Of a stretch of DNA of 64,000 bases, positions 24,534 to 33,693 are shown one piece after another. Numbering within the stretch: the first letter of the stretch is position 1; each line of letters opens with the position of its first letter. The stretch is from Muricauda sp. SCSIO 65647 (GTDB taxonomy: Bacteria > Bacteroidota > Bacteroidia > Flavobacteriales > Flavobacteriaceae). The stretch spans positions 3,541,501 to 3,605,500 of the forward strand of contig NZ_CP091037.1 of NCBI RefSeq assembly GCF_021534965.1, read 5' to 3'. Made by a program: the position numbers and the translations under genes. The notes below the pieces were generated by a model. That model was given only the letters and a program-made list of their open reading frames with translations, had not been told where the DNA came from and made no database searches.

Positions 24534-24541
24534 TATATTTG
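24534..24541 (+). promoter_or_regulatory. -7 box (TATATTTG) of the satD-DUF3307 operon
   Basis: It lies 4 bases before ATG 24546, so transcription should begin at or next to the start codon (leaderless mRNA). Confidence 0.6.
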
Positions 24542-24545
24542 TATC

Positions 24546-25226
24546 ATGAACTATGCGGTCATATCTGGTGATGTAGTGGCGTTTACCAGCCTTTCGAACC
24601 CCCAAAAGGAGGCGTTAGAGGCCCGTTTACGGGCCCTGAACATTACCTTGGCCATGCAATTCGACACCTATTCAAGGCTGGTCAAGGGCGATTACTGGGA
24701 GTGTGTGGTGCCCCAGCCCGCTGATGCCCTTACCGTGGCGCTATTGGCCAAAAGCTGGGTAAAGGCCTTTACCGTGAATCCTGAAAGAAACCAGGCACGT
24801 CTAAAGAGTTTTGAGACCTATGGCATTCGCCTTGCCATTGGGTACGGTACCTTGCAGCGTTTAGATCCCGAGCGGGGCATCATCGATGGTGAGGCCATTT
24901 ACCTTTCAGGTCGTAAAATGGGTGAAGAGAGCACCCATGGCAAAGAACGTGTGGTCATCAAAAACACCTTGTTCTTCATATCGGGCAACCCCCTACTCGA
25001 CCAAGCGCTGGAACCGTTGATGGCCCTGATCGACCATACCATTAACAAGGCCACCGAAAAACAGAGCCTTATTCTCTATCACAAACTGCTGGGCAAGAGC
25101 GAGAACGAAATCGCCGACGAACTGGGCATTTCACAATCGTCTGTCAACCAACATTCGACCAGTCTGGGGTGGAACGCCATCGAAAAAGCCGTAACTTACT
25201 TCCGTCAAAAAATGAAGTCCCCATAA
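24546..25226 (+). CDS. SatD-family protein with C-terminal helix-turn-helix
   Basis: 226 residues. The N-terminal domain starts YAVISGDVVAFTSLS, typical for SatD, and the C-terminus carries an HTH: SENEIADELGISQSSVNQHSTSLGWNAIEKAV. The family name comes from the Streptococcus mutans sat locus; the role is unknown, a DNA-binding regulator is likely. It is followed after one base by DUF3307, a common pair. The three palindromes immediately upstream are good candidates for its own binding sites. The nucleotidyl-cyclase-like look of the N-terminal half is a weak impression only. Confidence 0.75.
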   Translation: MNYAVISGDVVAFTSLSNPQKEALEARLRALNITLAMQFDTYSRLVKGDYWECVVPQPADALTVALLAKSWVKAFTVNPERNQARLKSFETYGIRLAIGYGTLQRLDPERGIIDGEAIYLSGRKMGEESTHGKERVVIKNTLFFISGNPLLDQALEPLMALIDHTINKATEKQSLILYHKLLGKSENEIADELGISQSSVNQHSTSLGWNAIEKAVTYFRQKMKSP

Positions 25227-25227
25227 A

Positions 25228-25959
25228 ATGAGCTTTGTACAACTATTGCTACTGCAACTGCTGGCACACATCTTGACCGATTTTACCTTTCAGTCGTACA
25301 AACAGGCCAAAGACAAGAACGAAAAGGGTTTTAAGAGCAAATTCTTGAAGTGGCACATCTTGATTATGTTTTTGAGTTCGTGGGTGCTGTCTTTACAATG
25401 GCAATTTGTATTTGCCTCGCTCTTCATCGCCCTGACCCACTGGTTGGTCGATGGCTTTAAGCCCTATTTGAACCAGAGCAAATGGGTGGGCAGGTATGCC
25501 TTTTTCATCGACCAGGGCCTACATCTTTTCTTTTTGTTGATTGCCGTGGTGGTGTATTCGAATTGGTTTTCGATGGATGTCATCATCGATATGCCCCTTT
25601 CCGAAAAATGGCTGGCCATACTATTGGCCTTTGTCTTCTGTGGCAAAGCGGTCAATATTTTCATCAAGGAAATCTTTCGATTTTTTGATATCAGAGTCGG
25701 CAACACTGAAGACCTGCCGAATGCCGGGCGCTTGATCGGCCTGACGGAACGCTATCTGATATTGGTCTTTGTCTTCGTCAATCAGTTCGCCGCTGTGGGC
25801 TTTCTATTGGCTTCAAAGTCCATTCTCCGGTATAAGAGCGAGCAAGAAGAAGGTTTCAACAAAACCGAATATGTGCTTATCGGCACATTGTTGAGCTTTG
25901 GCTTTGCCATTGGATCAGCGATTTTGGTGCAGTTGATTTTTATGGGCGAAGCGGCCTAA
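25228..25959 (+). CDS. DUF3307 polytopic membrane protein
   Basis: 243 residues and about six membrane segments. The first helix holds LLAHILTDFTFQSYKQAKDKN, and a second conserved point is THWLVDGFKPYL, both with charged residues and a His in the membrane, the DUF3307 signature. Paired with SatD. The conserved His/Asp suggest metal binding or a membrane hydrolase, but no activity is known. Translation is probably coupled, one base after the satD-like stop. Confidence 0.75.
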   Translation: MSFVQLLLLQLLAHILTDFTFQSYKQAKDKNEKGFKSKFLKWHILIMFLSSWVLSLQWQFVFASLFIALTHWLVDGFKPYLNQSKWVGRYAFFIDQGLHLFFLLIAVVVYSNWFSMDVIIDMPLSEKWLAILLAFVFCGKAVNIFIKEIFRFFDIRVGNTEDLPNAGRLIGLTERYLILVFVFVNQFAAVGFLLASKSILRYKSEQEEGFNKTEYVLIGTLLSFGFAIGSAILVQLIFMGEAA

Positions 25960-25963
25960 TACT

Positions 25964-25971
25964 TACCTTTG
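25964..25971 (+). promoter_or_regulatory. -7 box (TACCTTTG) of mutS2
   Basis: TAnnTTTG match, 20 bases before the mutS2 ATG. Confidence 0.5.
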
Positions 25972-25991
25972 CAGCATCTTTTCGATAAGTA

Positions 25992-28163
25992 ATGTCGCAA
26001 ATACATCAAAAAACACTTCAAGATCTTGAGTTTCCAGCGGTATTGGCCCAACTGTCGGCGCGATGCAATACCGATCTGGGCAAAGAGACCGTCATCACCA
26101 TAAAGCCTTATACCGACAAAGAGGCACTTTTAACCATCTTGGGGCAGACCTCTGAATACCTTTCTTCGTTCACCAACGAAAACCGAATACCGAATCATGG
26201 TTTTGATGCCATCAATGGCGAATTGAAATTGTTGAATATTGAAAATACCCTTCTTGAGGTCTCTGGGTTTAGGCGGATAGTTTCCCTGTGTGATACGGTG
26301 CTTGTTCACAAGAAATTCCTGAAAAAGTTCAAAGAATACTATCCCTTGCTTTTTGAGCTATCGGATACCCTTGAGGAGAACAAATCCATTTCCATGGAAA
26401 TCGGTACCATCATTGACAAGTTTGGGGAAATCAAAGATGACGCCTCAGCTGAATTGAAACACATCCGCCAGCAAATCAATGAGGTGCGGACCAAAATCAA
26501 CTCCAGTTTCAATGGTGCCCTGCAACGGTGCCAGACTGCCGATTTTTTAGATGAGATCCGTGAGTCTGTCGTTGAGAACCGACGGGTGTTGGCGGTCAAG
26601 GCCATGCACCGCAAAAAGGTGAAGGGTACCGTGATGGGCCATTCGAAAACGGGAAGCATTGTGTATATCATTCCCGAAGCCACCTTAGGCCATACCCGGG
26701 CGCTGAACAATCTCGAATATGACGAAAAGGAAGAGATTCAGCGTATTCTCCGTTCACTGACGGATTTCATAAGGCCGTTTTCCGGATTGCTTGTCGAATA
26801 TCAAGATTACCTGATCCATATCGATATCACGGCGGCCAAGGCAAAATATGCCGATGAGATGAATGCCACCCTTCCTAAAATCAACAAAGAAAGAGCGTTA
26901 TATCTGCGCAATGCCTACCATCCCCTGCTCTATTTGACGAACAAAAGAAAGAAAGAAAAGACATGGCCACAGACCATTGAATTGCATGCAGAGAACCGTA
27001 TCATAGTGATTTCGGGACCCAATGCTGGAGGAAAAAGTATCACCCTTAAGACCGTAGGCTTACTTCAAGTAATGCTTCAATCAGGACTTCTAATTCCCGT
27101 TCATGAAAGAAGTTCGGTTTGTTTTTTTGATAAGATATTGACCGATATCGGTGACAACCAGAGTATCGAAAACCATTTGAGCACCTATAGTTATCGACTA
27201 AAGAATATGCAGCGGTTTTTGAAGAAATGTGATAGCAAGACCCTATTCTTGATCGATGAGTTCGGCACAGGCTCAGACCCTGAATTGGGGGGTGCCCTCG
27301 CCGAGGCTTTTCTAGAGGTCTTTTATGAGCGTGGTTCATATGGGGCCATTACCACCCACTATGCCAATCTGAAACTGTTGGCCAATGAGCTACCCCATAT
27401 GACCAATGCCAACATGCAGTTCGACAACCATACCTTAGAGCCCATTTTCAAATTGGTCATGGGCGAGGCCGGCAGTTCGTTCACCTTTGAGGTGGCCCAA
27501 AAGAACGGCATTCCCTATAACCTCATCAATAAGGCGAAGAAAAAAATAGACCGTGGCAAGGTGCGGTTCGATGCCACGATATCAAAATTGCAGAAACAGC
27601 GCAATCAAATGGAGCGAACGGGCTCACGACTTCAAGAAGAGGAAAGCAAGGCCCGTGAAGAAGCCCAGCGATTGGAAAAACTGAATGCCAAGATCAAGTC
27701 GAAACTTGAAAACTATCAAGAACTGTACGACCACAACCAGCGAATGATCTATTTGGGCAACAAAGTCAACGATGCTGCGGAGCGCTATTTTTTAGACAAT
27801 AAGAAACGGCCGTTAATCTCTGAACTGCTGCGCATCGTCGAAACCGAAAATAGCAAGCGGAAGAAAACCAGCGCCAAAGAGGCCAAGACAAAAAGGGTCG
27901 AAAAAAAACAGCTCTCACAAGAATTGCAACAGAAAATCGTCAAGGTCAGGGAGCAGAAAAAAGTGGCCAAGAAGAAAGCTGCCGAGAAAGAAAGGAACAA
28001 GCCCAAACCTGTCTTCAAAATTGGAGACCGTGTTCGATTGCACGATGGTAAAGCGGTGGGCAGCATCGACATTCTTGAAAAAGGAAAAGCCGTGGTGAAC
28101 TACGGCCTGTTCACCACCAATGTGAGTGTGGACCAATTGGAGTTGGTCGAAGCAAAAAAATGA
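25992..28163 (+). CDS. mutS2: MutS2-type ATPase, lacking the C-terminal Smr domain
   Basis: 723 residues. MutS core and clamp, then Walker A GPNAGGKSITLK (about residue 343), Walker B LFLIDEFGTGSDPELG and TTHYANLK. After a long charged coiled coil (KLQKQRNQMERTGSRLQEEESK to KVAKKKAAEKERNKPKP) it ends in a KOW-like strand domain (FKIGDRVRLHDGKAVGSID). The Smr nuclease domain of Bacillus MutS2 (about 785 residues) is missing, so a ribosome-rescue or anti-recombination role would rest on the ATPase alone. The same short form is usual in Flavobacteriaceae as I recall. Single gene. Confidence 0.85.
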   Translation: MSQIHQKTLQDLEFPAVLAQLSARCNTDLGKETVITIKPYTDKEALLTILGQTSEYLSSFTNENRIPNHGFDAINGELKLLNIENTLLEVSGFRRIVSLCDTVLVHKKFLKKFKEYYPLLFELSDTLEENKSISMEIGTIIDKFGEIKDDASAELKHIRQQINEVRTKINSSFNGALQRCQTADFLDEIRESVVENRRVLAVKAMHRKKVKGTVMGHSKTGSIVYIIPEATLGHTRALNNLEYDEKEEIQRILRSLTDFIRPFSGLLVEYQDYLIHIDITAAKAKYADEMNATLPKINKERALYLRNAYHPLLYLTNKRKKEKTWPQTIELHAENRIIVISGPNAGGKSITLKTVGLLQVMLQSGLLIPVHERSSVCFFDKILTDIGDNQSIENHLSTYSYRLKNMQRFLKKCDSKTLFLIDEFGTGSDPELGGALAEAFLEVFYERGSYGAITTHYANLKLLANELPHMTNANMQFDNHTLEPIFKLVMGEAGSSFTFEVAQKNGIPYNLINKAKKKIDRGKVRFDATISKLQKQRNQMERTGSRLQEEESKAREEAQRLEKLNAKIKSKLENYQELYDHNQRMIYLGNKVNDAAERYFLDNKKRPLISELLRIVETENSKRKKTSAKEAKTKRVEKKQLSQELQQKIVKVREQKKVAKKKAAEKERNKPKPVFKIGDRVRLHDGKAVGSIDILEKGKAVVNYGLFTTNVSVDQLELVEAKK

Positions 28164-28232
28164 CAGTGGCACCAAGTTGTTGGATTCATGACCTGGGCGG
28201 CCGACCTTGAACCCTAAATTGCAAATCAATCA

Positions 28233-28763
28233 ATGAAACCATTTGAATCTTTAAATACGTCTAGAACCAGAATTCGAAAATTTCTTCCCAAAGACAGGGA
28301 TAGGCTTATCGAGTTGCTCTGCGATAGGTCGGTAACCCAGCATATGGCTTTTCCTGAAGAAATGTTGACGGAAAAAGGTGTTTCAGGCCTGCTTGAAACC
28401 ACTATCGCTTTTTATGAATCGGAAACGCCCCTATTATCTTATGCCATCACCCACAAGAAAGATGATTGCCTTATAGGGGTGACCGGTTATACAATACTGA
28501 CGAATAATGAAATTGAGGTGTTCTATGCCTTGCTGCCAGCGTATTGGGGAAAAGGACTTGCCACAGAGATATTGGTGACACTTACCGATCATGTATTTTC
28601 AAGTGAAGACTTTGATGCGGTCGTAGCACCGATCACAAAAGCCAACAAAGCTTCGATCAGGGTTGCTGAGAAAGCAGGTTTTACCAATCACGGTCTGCAA
28701 GAACATCCAGACTATAACGATTTGGTGTTCATGCTCAAAAAAGAAAAATTATCAAGTATATGA
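28233..28763 (+). CDS. GNAT N-acetyltransferase (RimJ-like)
   Basis: 176 residues with the GNAT fold: SRTRIRKFLPKDRDRLIELLCD, then CLIGVTGYTILTNNEIEVFYALLPAYWGKGLATEIL, where YWGKGLATE is the acetyl-CoA loop, and KANKASIRVAEKAGFTNHG the C-terminal motif. Acts on an amino group of an unknown substrate. Single gene. Confidence 0.8.
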   Translation: MKPFESLNTSRTRIRKFLPKDRDRLIELLCDRSVTQHMAFPEEMLTEKGVSGLLETTIAFYESETPLLSYAITHKKDDCLIGVTGYTILTNNEIEVFYALLPAYWGKGLATEILVTLTDHVFSSEDFDAVVAPITKANKASIRVAEKAGFTNHGLQEHPDYNDLVFMLKKEKLSSI

Positions 28764-28845
28764 CCGCGTTCAACACTGATGTTTCTACAAGACCGCGAAC
28801 GGAACCCGAAGGTTTAGTGAACTAGGCTTTCACCTCTGGGGTTCG

Positions 28846-28853
28846 TATCTTTG
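28846..28853 (+). promoter_or_regulatory. -7 box (TATCTTTG) of the DCC gene
   Basis: Ends 4 bases before the GTG start at 28858; transcription probably begins on or beside the start codon. Confidence 0.55.
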
Positions 28854-28857
28854 TACC

Positions 28858-29265
28858 GTGAAAGAGGAAAAAAAAATAATCCTGTTTGATGGCGTTTGCA
28901 ACCTTTGCAATGGCGCCATTCAATTTATCATCAAAAGGGACAAAAAGGATGTTTTTCGATATGCCGCCCTGCAAAGTGATCTGGGGGCACAGTTGGTCAA
29001 AGAACGGGGAATAGACACGTCGACGGTAGATTCGTTCGTGCTCATTGAACCCGGAATGGCCTACTACATCAAGTCAGACGCCGCATTAGAGATTGCTAGA
29101 AGCTTTGGCGGTGTTTGGAAGTTATTACAAATCTTTAAATGGATACCCTCTTCTTTTAGAAACGTCATCTATGACTTTGTGGCCCGGAACCGCTACCGCT
29201 GGTTTGGCAAAAAAGACCAATGCATGGTGCCCACCCCTGAGTTGCAGGCCAAGTTTTTGGGCTGA
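28858..29265 (+). CDS. thiol-disulfide oxidoreductase-like DCC family protein (DUF393)
   Basis: 135 residues from a GTG. N-terminal LFDGVCNLCNGAIQFIIKRDKK carries the DxxCxxC signature that names the DCC family; AALQSDLGAQL and a C-terminal YRWFGKKDQCMVPTPEL follow as expected. Thioredoxin-like fold predicted, redox role not proven. Single gene with a leaderless-type promoter. Confidence 0.85.
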   Translation: MKEEKKIILFDGVCNLCNGAIQFIIKRDKKDVFRYAALQSDLGAQLVKERGIDTSTVDSFVLIEPGMAYYIKSDAALEIARSFGGVWKLLQIFKWIPSSFRNVIYDFVARNRYRWFGKKDQCMVPTPELQAKFLG

Positions 29266-29368
29266 CCCTAAAGGTGGTTGGCCATTCACCCCAAACGCTC
29301 TTAAATCATTTCAGTTTTTGTCAATAAAAAACACGAAAATGCTTAATTTACCAAGCAAAACTTAGGCA

Positions 29369-30487
29369 ATGAAACGCATTTTTTTCTTTTTCTTCTTATT
29401 GGGCGCTATTGTCGGCAACGCCCAAGGTTATGAATTTACAACGGTGATCGACCTGCAGGCTTCACCAGTGATCAGTCAGGGCAGAACGGGCACCTGCTGG
29501 AGTTTCAGCAGCACGTCCTTTTTGGAATCGGAAATCATTCGCCTCACCGGCAAGGATATCGATTTGTCTGAACTGTACACCGTCAAAAAAACGTATCCCG
29601 CTAAAATGGAAAACTATATCATGCGGCAAGGCAAGGCGCAATTGAGTGAAGGTGGTCTTGCCCATGATGTGCTGAATGCCGTTAGACTACATGGGTTGGT
29701 ACCTACCGAGGCCTATTCGGGTCTGGTCGATGTTGGTACCGATCGACATGACCATAGCGAGTTGATAGCGGTGCTCAGATCGGTGGCCGAAACCTATGTC
29801 GATAACCCCTCTGGACGCTTGAGCCAGAAATGGAGACAAGTGACCGGAAAGATACTTGATGTCTACCTAGGCGAAGATGTGCCCGAGTTCACCTACAATG
29901 GTGAATCGTACACCCCGCAATCATTTTTAAAGATGACCCAAATCAATCCGGATGATTATGTGAATTTGACCTCTTTTGCACATCAGCCCTTTTATGCAAA
30001 CTTCATCTTGAACATACCCGACAACTGGAGCAACGGCAGTTTTTACAACATTCCGTTGGATGAATTTGTCGCGGTGATCAATGGCGCCCTCGACAAAGGT
30101 TTTACGGTAGAACTGGACTGTGATGTGAGTGAGAAGACCTTTTCGAGTAAACACGGCGTCGCCGTAGTGCCAAAATCAAAAGAAGATACCAAGAAATCAT
30201 TGTCAGAACCTGTACCTGAAAAGGCCATTGACCAAGCGTATAGGCAGCAAGAGTTTGAAAGCTATGCCACCACTGACGATCATTTGATGCATATAACGGG
30301 CACTTTGAAAGACCAAAATGGAAAAACCTATTACAAGGTAAAGAACAGTTGGGGCACTGACAAAAGGCGTACCACTTATGATGGTTACGTGTACTTCAGC
30401 GAAAGTTACCTGCGTTTGAAATCGATAAGCATAACCGTGCACAAGGATGCCCTTTCAAAAGAGCTGGGCAAAAAATTGGGCCTGTAA
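29369..30487 (+). CDS. secreted C1 (papain-family) cysteine peptidase, bleomycin-hydrolase-like
   Basis: A signal peptide (FFFFFLLGAIVGNAQG) precedes 355 residues. Catalytic Cys in QGRTGTCWSFSSTSFLESE, His in DDHLMHITG, Asn in YYKVKNSWGTD. The order and the SELYTVKKTYPAK block match aminopeptidase C/bleomycin hydrolase, but this one is exported and shorter than the usual 440-450 residues. It likely digests peptides outside the cytoplasm. Single gene. Confidence 0.85.
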   Translation: MKRIFFFFFLLGAIVGNAQGYEFTTVIDLQASPVISQGRTGTCWSFSSTSFLESEIIRLTGKDIDLSELYTVKKTYPAKMENYIMRQGKAQLSEGGLAHDVLNAVRLHGLVPTEAYSGLVDVGTDRHDHSELIAVLRSVAETYVDNPSGRLSQKWRQVTGKILDVYLGEDVPEFTYNGESYTPQSFLKMTQINPDDYVNLTSFAHQPFYANFILNIPDNWSNGSFYNIPLDEFVAVINGALDKGFTVELDCDVSEKTFSSKHGVAVVPKSKEDTKKSLSEPVPEKAIDQAYRQQEFESYATTDDHLMHITGTLKDQNGKTYYKVKNSWGTDKRRTTYDGYVYFSESYLRLKSISITVHKDALSKELGKKLGL

Positions 30488-30521
30488 AAGAGAAAGACTG
30501 TTTTTGGTTTGAACAGAGATT

Positions 30522-31694
30522 CTATTTCAGGTTGTTCAAAATAAAGTCCAACGTACTGTTGGTATTGTTCTTCTGATCGAAAGAGCGGCTTTTGTGGGTG
30601 ATTTTTTGCACCAATCCCAGTTGTTTTAAGTATTTGATGTTCTCGAGATCATCCAATGAGACCTTTCCCATGAAAAGGACCTCCATATTTTCTTCCCGTT
30701 TGTAACGCTTGAAGATTTTTCGGAGTCCGCTGAGATATAATCGGTCTTTGGTGAACCCTCCACCCCTATGCGCCCGCAATGTAATGGAAAAAGCTTCTTC
30801 GCGATCCAATTTGTACTTATTGTGGATCAGGTCAAAGGTGTCGGCAAAACTATAGCCCTTTATCAAACTATCAGATGCCATTACCCTATGTGCCAATTCT
30901 TTTAGGCGCTTAAGGGTAAGTGCCCCACCCATATATTCACTTAAAACGGCGAGTCCTTCTTGGGTCTCGACATTTTTGGGCATTCCGTTCGAGAATATCT
31001 TCAAGGGCTGTTCGAGTCCGTTGTAAGTGGTAACCAAATGCACGCCAATCTCATGATTGGCCAAGGTCAACAATTGGTTTTTGCTGAATTTTGTATTCTT
31101 TTTGATGATCAAGGTCTTCGCACTATTACTCACCATGGCATCGGCAGCAATATGGGTAGAAAAGCGTACCTCTAAGGGAAAATCATACTGTTTTGAAAAC
31201 TCCATGAAGTACTCCTCGGCTTCGAAAGGTGTGAATATCTTCTCCATATCCATTGAAGACGGTTCGTCTTCATAGTGCAAGATAAACTGTGCATTCTGTA
31301 CATCTTTTTCTGTTGGCGTACCGTACACGCTCAGGGAATTGTAATAGAAGTGTTTTCCCTTGCCAATGGTCTCAATGCATTGGATCATGTTTGAATAGTA
31401 GTTGATGACATCGGTGTACATCTTTCTGATGGTGTCATCTTGTATCCGTTCTAATCGTTGGGCAAAGAAAAGTCGTTGTAGTTTAAAGGGATTGAACTTG
31501 ACCTTGGGATACTTGAATTCAGGCTCAATGCTATATTTAGAGGCAAAGAATCTGTGCTTTTCTTTTTCAATGTTCTGCGGATTCACATAATTCAGCAGTT
31601 CGATACGCTTGATCAACCGGTCAAGATTGGCGTCGATTTCGAAAAGGTCAGCATATTTTTGTTGCAGCTCTTGTCGCTTTTTTTCTTCTATCAT
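30522..31694 (-). CDS. QEGLA-motif DUF1704 protein, MATCAP-like metallocarboxypeptidase
   Basis: 390 residues. HEIGVH at 214-219 is the HExxxH zinc motif, and QEGLAVLSEY at 245-254 holds the name-giving QEGLA with a Glu likely to bind zinc. Eukaryotic members (MATCAP) remove C-terminal tyrosine from tubulin; bacterial members are described as flavohemoglobin-expression modulators. The ATG overlaps the stop of the amidohydrolase by 4 bases (ATGA). With a peptide-bond-forming ATP-grasp and an amidohydrolase next to it, I infer a pathway that makes or trims a small peptide. No substrate known. Confidence 0.75.
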   Translation of the reverse strand: MIEEKKRQELQQKYADLFEIDANLDRLIKRIELLNYVNPQNIEKEKHRFFASKYSIEPEFKYPKVKFNPFKLQRLFFAQRLERIQDDTIRKMYTDVINYYSNMIQCIETIGKGKHFYYNSLSVYGTPTEKDVQNAQFILHYEDEPSSMDMEKIFTPFEAEEYFMEFSKQYDFPLEVRFSTHIAADAMVSNSAKTLIIKKNTKFSKNQLLTLANHEIGVHLVTTYNGLEQPLKIFSNGMPKNVETQEGLAVLSEYMGGALTLKRLKELAHRVMASDSLIKGYSFADTFDLIHNKYKLDREEAFSITLRAHRGGGFTKDRLYLSGLRKIFKRYKREENMEVLFMGKVSLDDLENIKYLKQLGLVQKITHKSRSFDQKNNTNSTLDFILNNLK

Positions 31695-32515
31695 GGGGTG
31701 TTCATGAATTCTTTAGCCTGCAAAGGTATCAAATCTCTCAAATGGTTCTCAACAGATCGTACCACTTCAGGATAAATGGTGCCAGAGAGCTCATCGCAGT
31801 ATACCTTGCTGATCTCAGTGGCAAATACCAAGGTGTTGGCAAAGGTCTTGGTGATGTACTTGAGAAAGTGGCCGTTGCCCTGAAAAGTGTCGTTGATGCC
31901 CGTGGTCGGCCTGATGCCATTGGGCAATGCCATGGACCCTAATTTTTCGCGCCAACTATCGACCATGTGCCCAAACCGTTCGTTGTCTATATTGCTGGTG
32001 CCCAAATTCCAGGTGGGTACTTCCCTATCCCATCGTCTCCAATTGTAACTGTGCATATCAAAGACCAATACTTTCGGGTGCAGGGCTTCCAATTTGGCCA
32101 TTAGGGCATGGGTGATACTATAAAAATTAGTATGTTTTTGAAGACTGTGCTGCCTTTCTTTTTCCTTAAGTGGTTTTCTCCAGAGTTGTTTTCCCCAGGC
32201 GGTATCAAAAATTGCGGTCTCGGGCGGGCGGTTCAGATCATATTCAAAACGGCTGTCACAACCCGCGATGACAATCGGATGTGATTGTACCATCTGCTTG
32301 GTGCAGGGGTCTTCTTCGTACCAACGTTCGTATTCGGTATGCAGACAGTTTTCCCAAAGAGATTTCCTGAATTGATGTCCGTCATGCACGGCCCCACAGA
32401 CATAGGGAACATAGTCATCGATTTTTATGGTAAGGGAATAATTTTCAGCTACTGCCTCGAAAACCACTCCATTATTGATGTTCGAAATGATTTCTGCTAT
32501 GGAAAGCCTATGCAT
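31691..32515 (-). CDS. N-formylglutamate amidohydrolase-family protein
   Basis: About 274 residues from ATG 32515 (MHRLSIAEIISNIN); earlier codons would run deep into the ATP-grasp gene. FGase motifs: VCGAVHDGHQFRKSLWE, CDSRFEYDLNRPPETAIF and VLVFDMHSYNWRR, with His and Asp/Glu for metal. No hut genes are near, so histidine degradation is unlikely; in this trio it may act on an N-acyl peptide or glutamyl compound. Overlaps both neighbours, so coupled on both sides. Confidence 0.75.
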   Translation of the reverse strand: MHRLSIAEIISNINNGVVFEAVAENYSLTIKIDDYVPYVCGAVHDGHQFRKSLWENCLHTEYERWYEEDPCTKQMVQSHPIVIAGCDSRFEYDLNRPPETAIFDTAWGKQLWRKPLKEKERQHSLQKHTNFYSITHALMAKLEALHPKVLVFDMHSYNWRRWDREVPTWNLGTSNIDNERFGHMVDSWREKLGSMALPNGIRPTTGINDTFQGNGHFLKYITKTFANTLVFATEISKVYCDELSGTIYPEVVRSVENHLRDLIPLQAKEFMNTP

Positions 32516-33539
32516 CTTGCACCTCTTTTCGCAAGCGTGAGCGCCTGTCAAATGCTTGTAGCTTATCCAACACCTTGCTCTCGATAAAATCAATGACCTG
32601 GCATTGGATCTTTGTTTTATAGACCTTGTTCATATAGGTAACGCCACCGGGCGACATCACGTTCACTTCGACCAATTTACCACCGATGACATCGATGCCC
32701 ACAAAATAGAGTCCGTCTTTCACCAATTTGGGTCCGATTTGCTTGCAAAGGGCCTTTTCATGTTTTGTCAAAGTGTGTTTGGCCACCGAACCGCCTGCAG
32801 AGACATTTGAACGATGGTCATCGCTACCGGGCACACGTCTCATGGCACCAATGGGCTCCCCGTTCAATAAAAGTATGCGCACATCGCCTTGGTCAGCACC
32901 TTCAATGTATTCTTGAAGTATGACATAGTTAGATGTTCCGTCTGAATTGGTTACATAAAAATCCAACAACGATTTTATATTGCTCATCGCAGATTTTTCA
33001 ATAAGGATGACCCCTGAGCCCCCAAAACCGTTCAACGGCTTCAAAATCATCTTGTCAGCTGTTGATTCTTTGATTTGCTGTACCAAATATTTCTTGTTTT
33101 TTGAAACATGGGTCACAGGAATGATATTGCTGTGGCTATCACCGAAAGCAGCTGTATAAAGCTTGTTGTTGGCTTCCCTAAGTCCTTGAAGGGAGTTCAC
33201 GATGAACACATCATCTTTCACTGAATCCAAAAAATTCAACATCAGGGGATCCAATGGTGGATTGGCCCTCATAAAAATGACATCGAACCCGGCCAAAGGC
33301 AGCATTTCTTCCCGTATGGATGCCTGCTTGTAGAATGATTTCAGGCTACTGGGCACTTTTTCCATTTTGTTGACCACCGTGCAGAACGCAGAGGTCACGC
33401 TATTTCGAATGGTCAAATTTGCCGGAGTGCAAATGGCGACTCCGTGCTTTCGCTTTACACACTCTTGAATCAACGCTAGACTGGTATCGTTCTCAGCATC
33501 GATTTCTTCCCATGGGTACATTAAAAAACAGATGTTCAT
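32508..33539 (-). CDS. glutathione-synthetase-like ATP-grasp ligase
   Basis: 343 residues with the GshB layout: MNICFLMYPWEEIDAENDTSLALIQE, MILKPLNGFGGSGVILIE (ATP-grasp glycine loop), GDVRILLLNGEPIGAMRRVPG, and FVGIDVIGGKLVEVNVMSPGG (Mg ligands ExN). It joins an amino acid to a gamma-glutamyl peptide or related acid at the cost of ATP. No gshA is near. First gene of the trio with FGase and the MATCAP-like peptidase. Whether the product is glutathione is open, as most Bacteroidota lack it. Confidence 0.75.
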   Translation of the reverse strand: MNICFLMYPWEEIDAENDTSLALIQECVKRKHGVAICTPANLTIRNSVTSAFCTVVNKMEKVPSSLKSFYKQASIREEMLPLAGFDVIFMRANPPLDPLMLNFLDSVKDDVFIVNSLQGLREANNKLYTAAFGDSHSNIIPVTHVSKNKKYLVQQIKESTADKMILKPLNGFGGSGVILIEKSAMSNIKSLLDFYVTNSDGTSNYVILQEYIEGADQGDVRILLLNGEPIGAMRRVPGSDDHRSNVSAGGSVAKHTLTKHEKALCKQIGPKLVKDGLYFVGIDVIGGKLVEVNVMSPGGVTYMNKVYKTKIQCQVIDFIESKVLDKLQAFDRRSRLRKEVQDA

Positions 33540-33693
33540 TTTGGGTTCAGAGTTTAGTTGTTTATACGCTTATTGTTTTTGCACCTTAAAAAGTTACGGC
33601 AAATACTTTAAATTTCAACGAGGCATAAAAAAGGTTTTTCTCGATCTTAATTTATGCTGGTGCCGATAGCCAAGAACACCAAACCCATAAACC

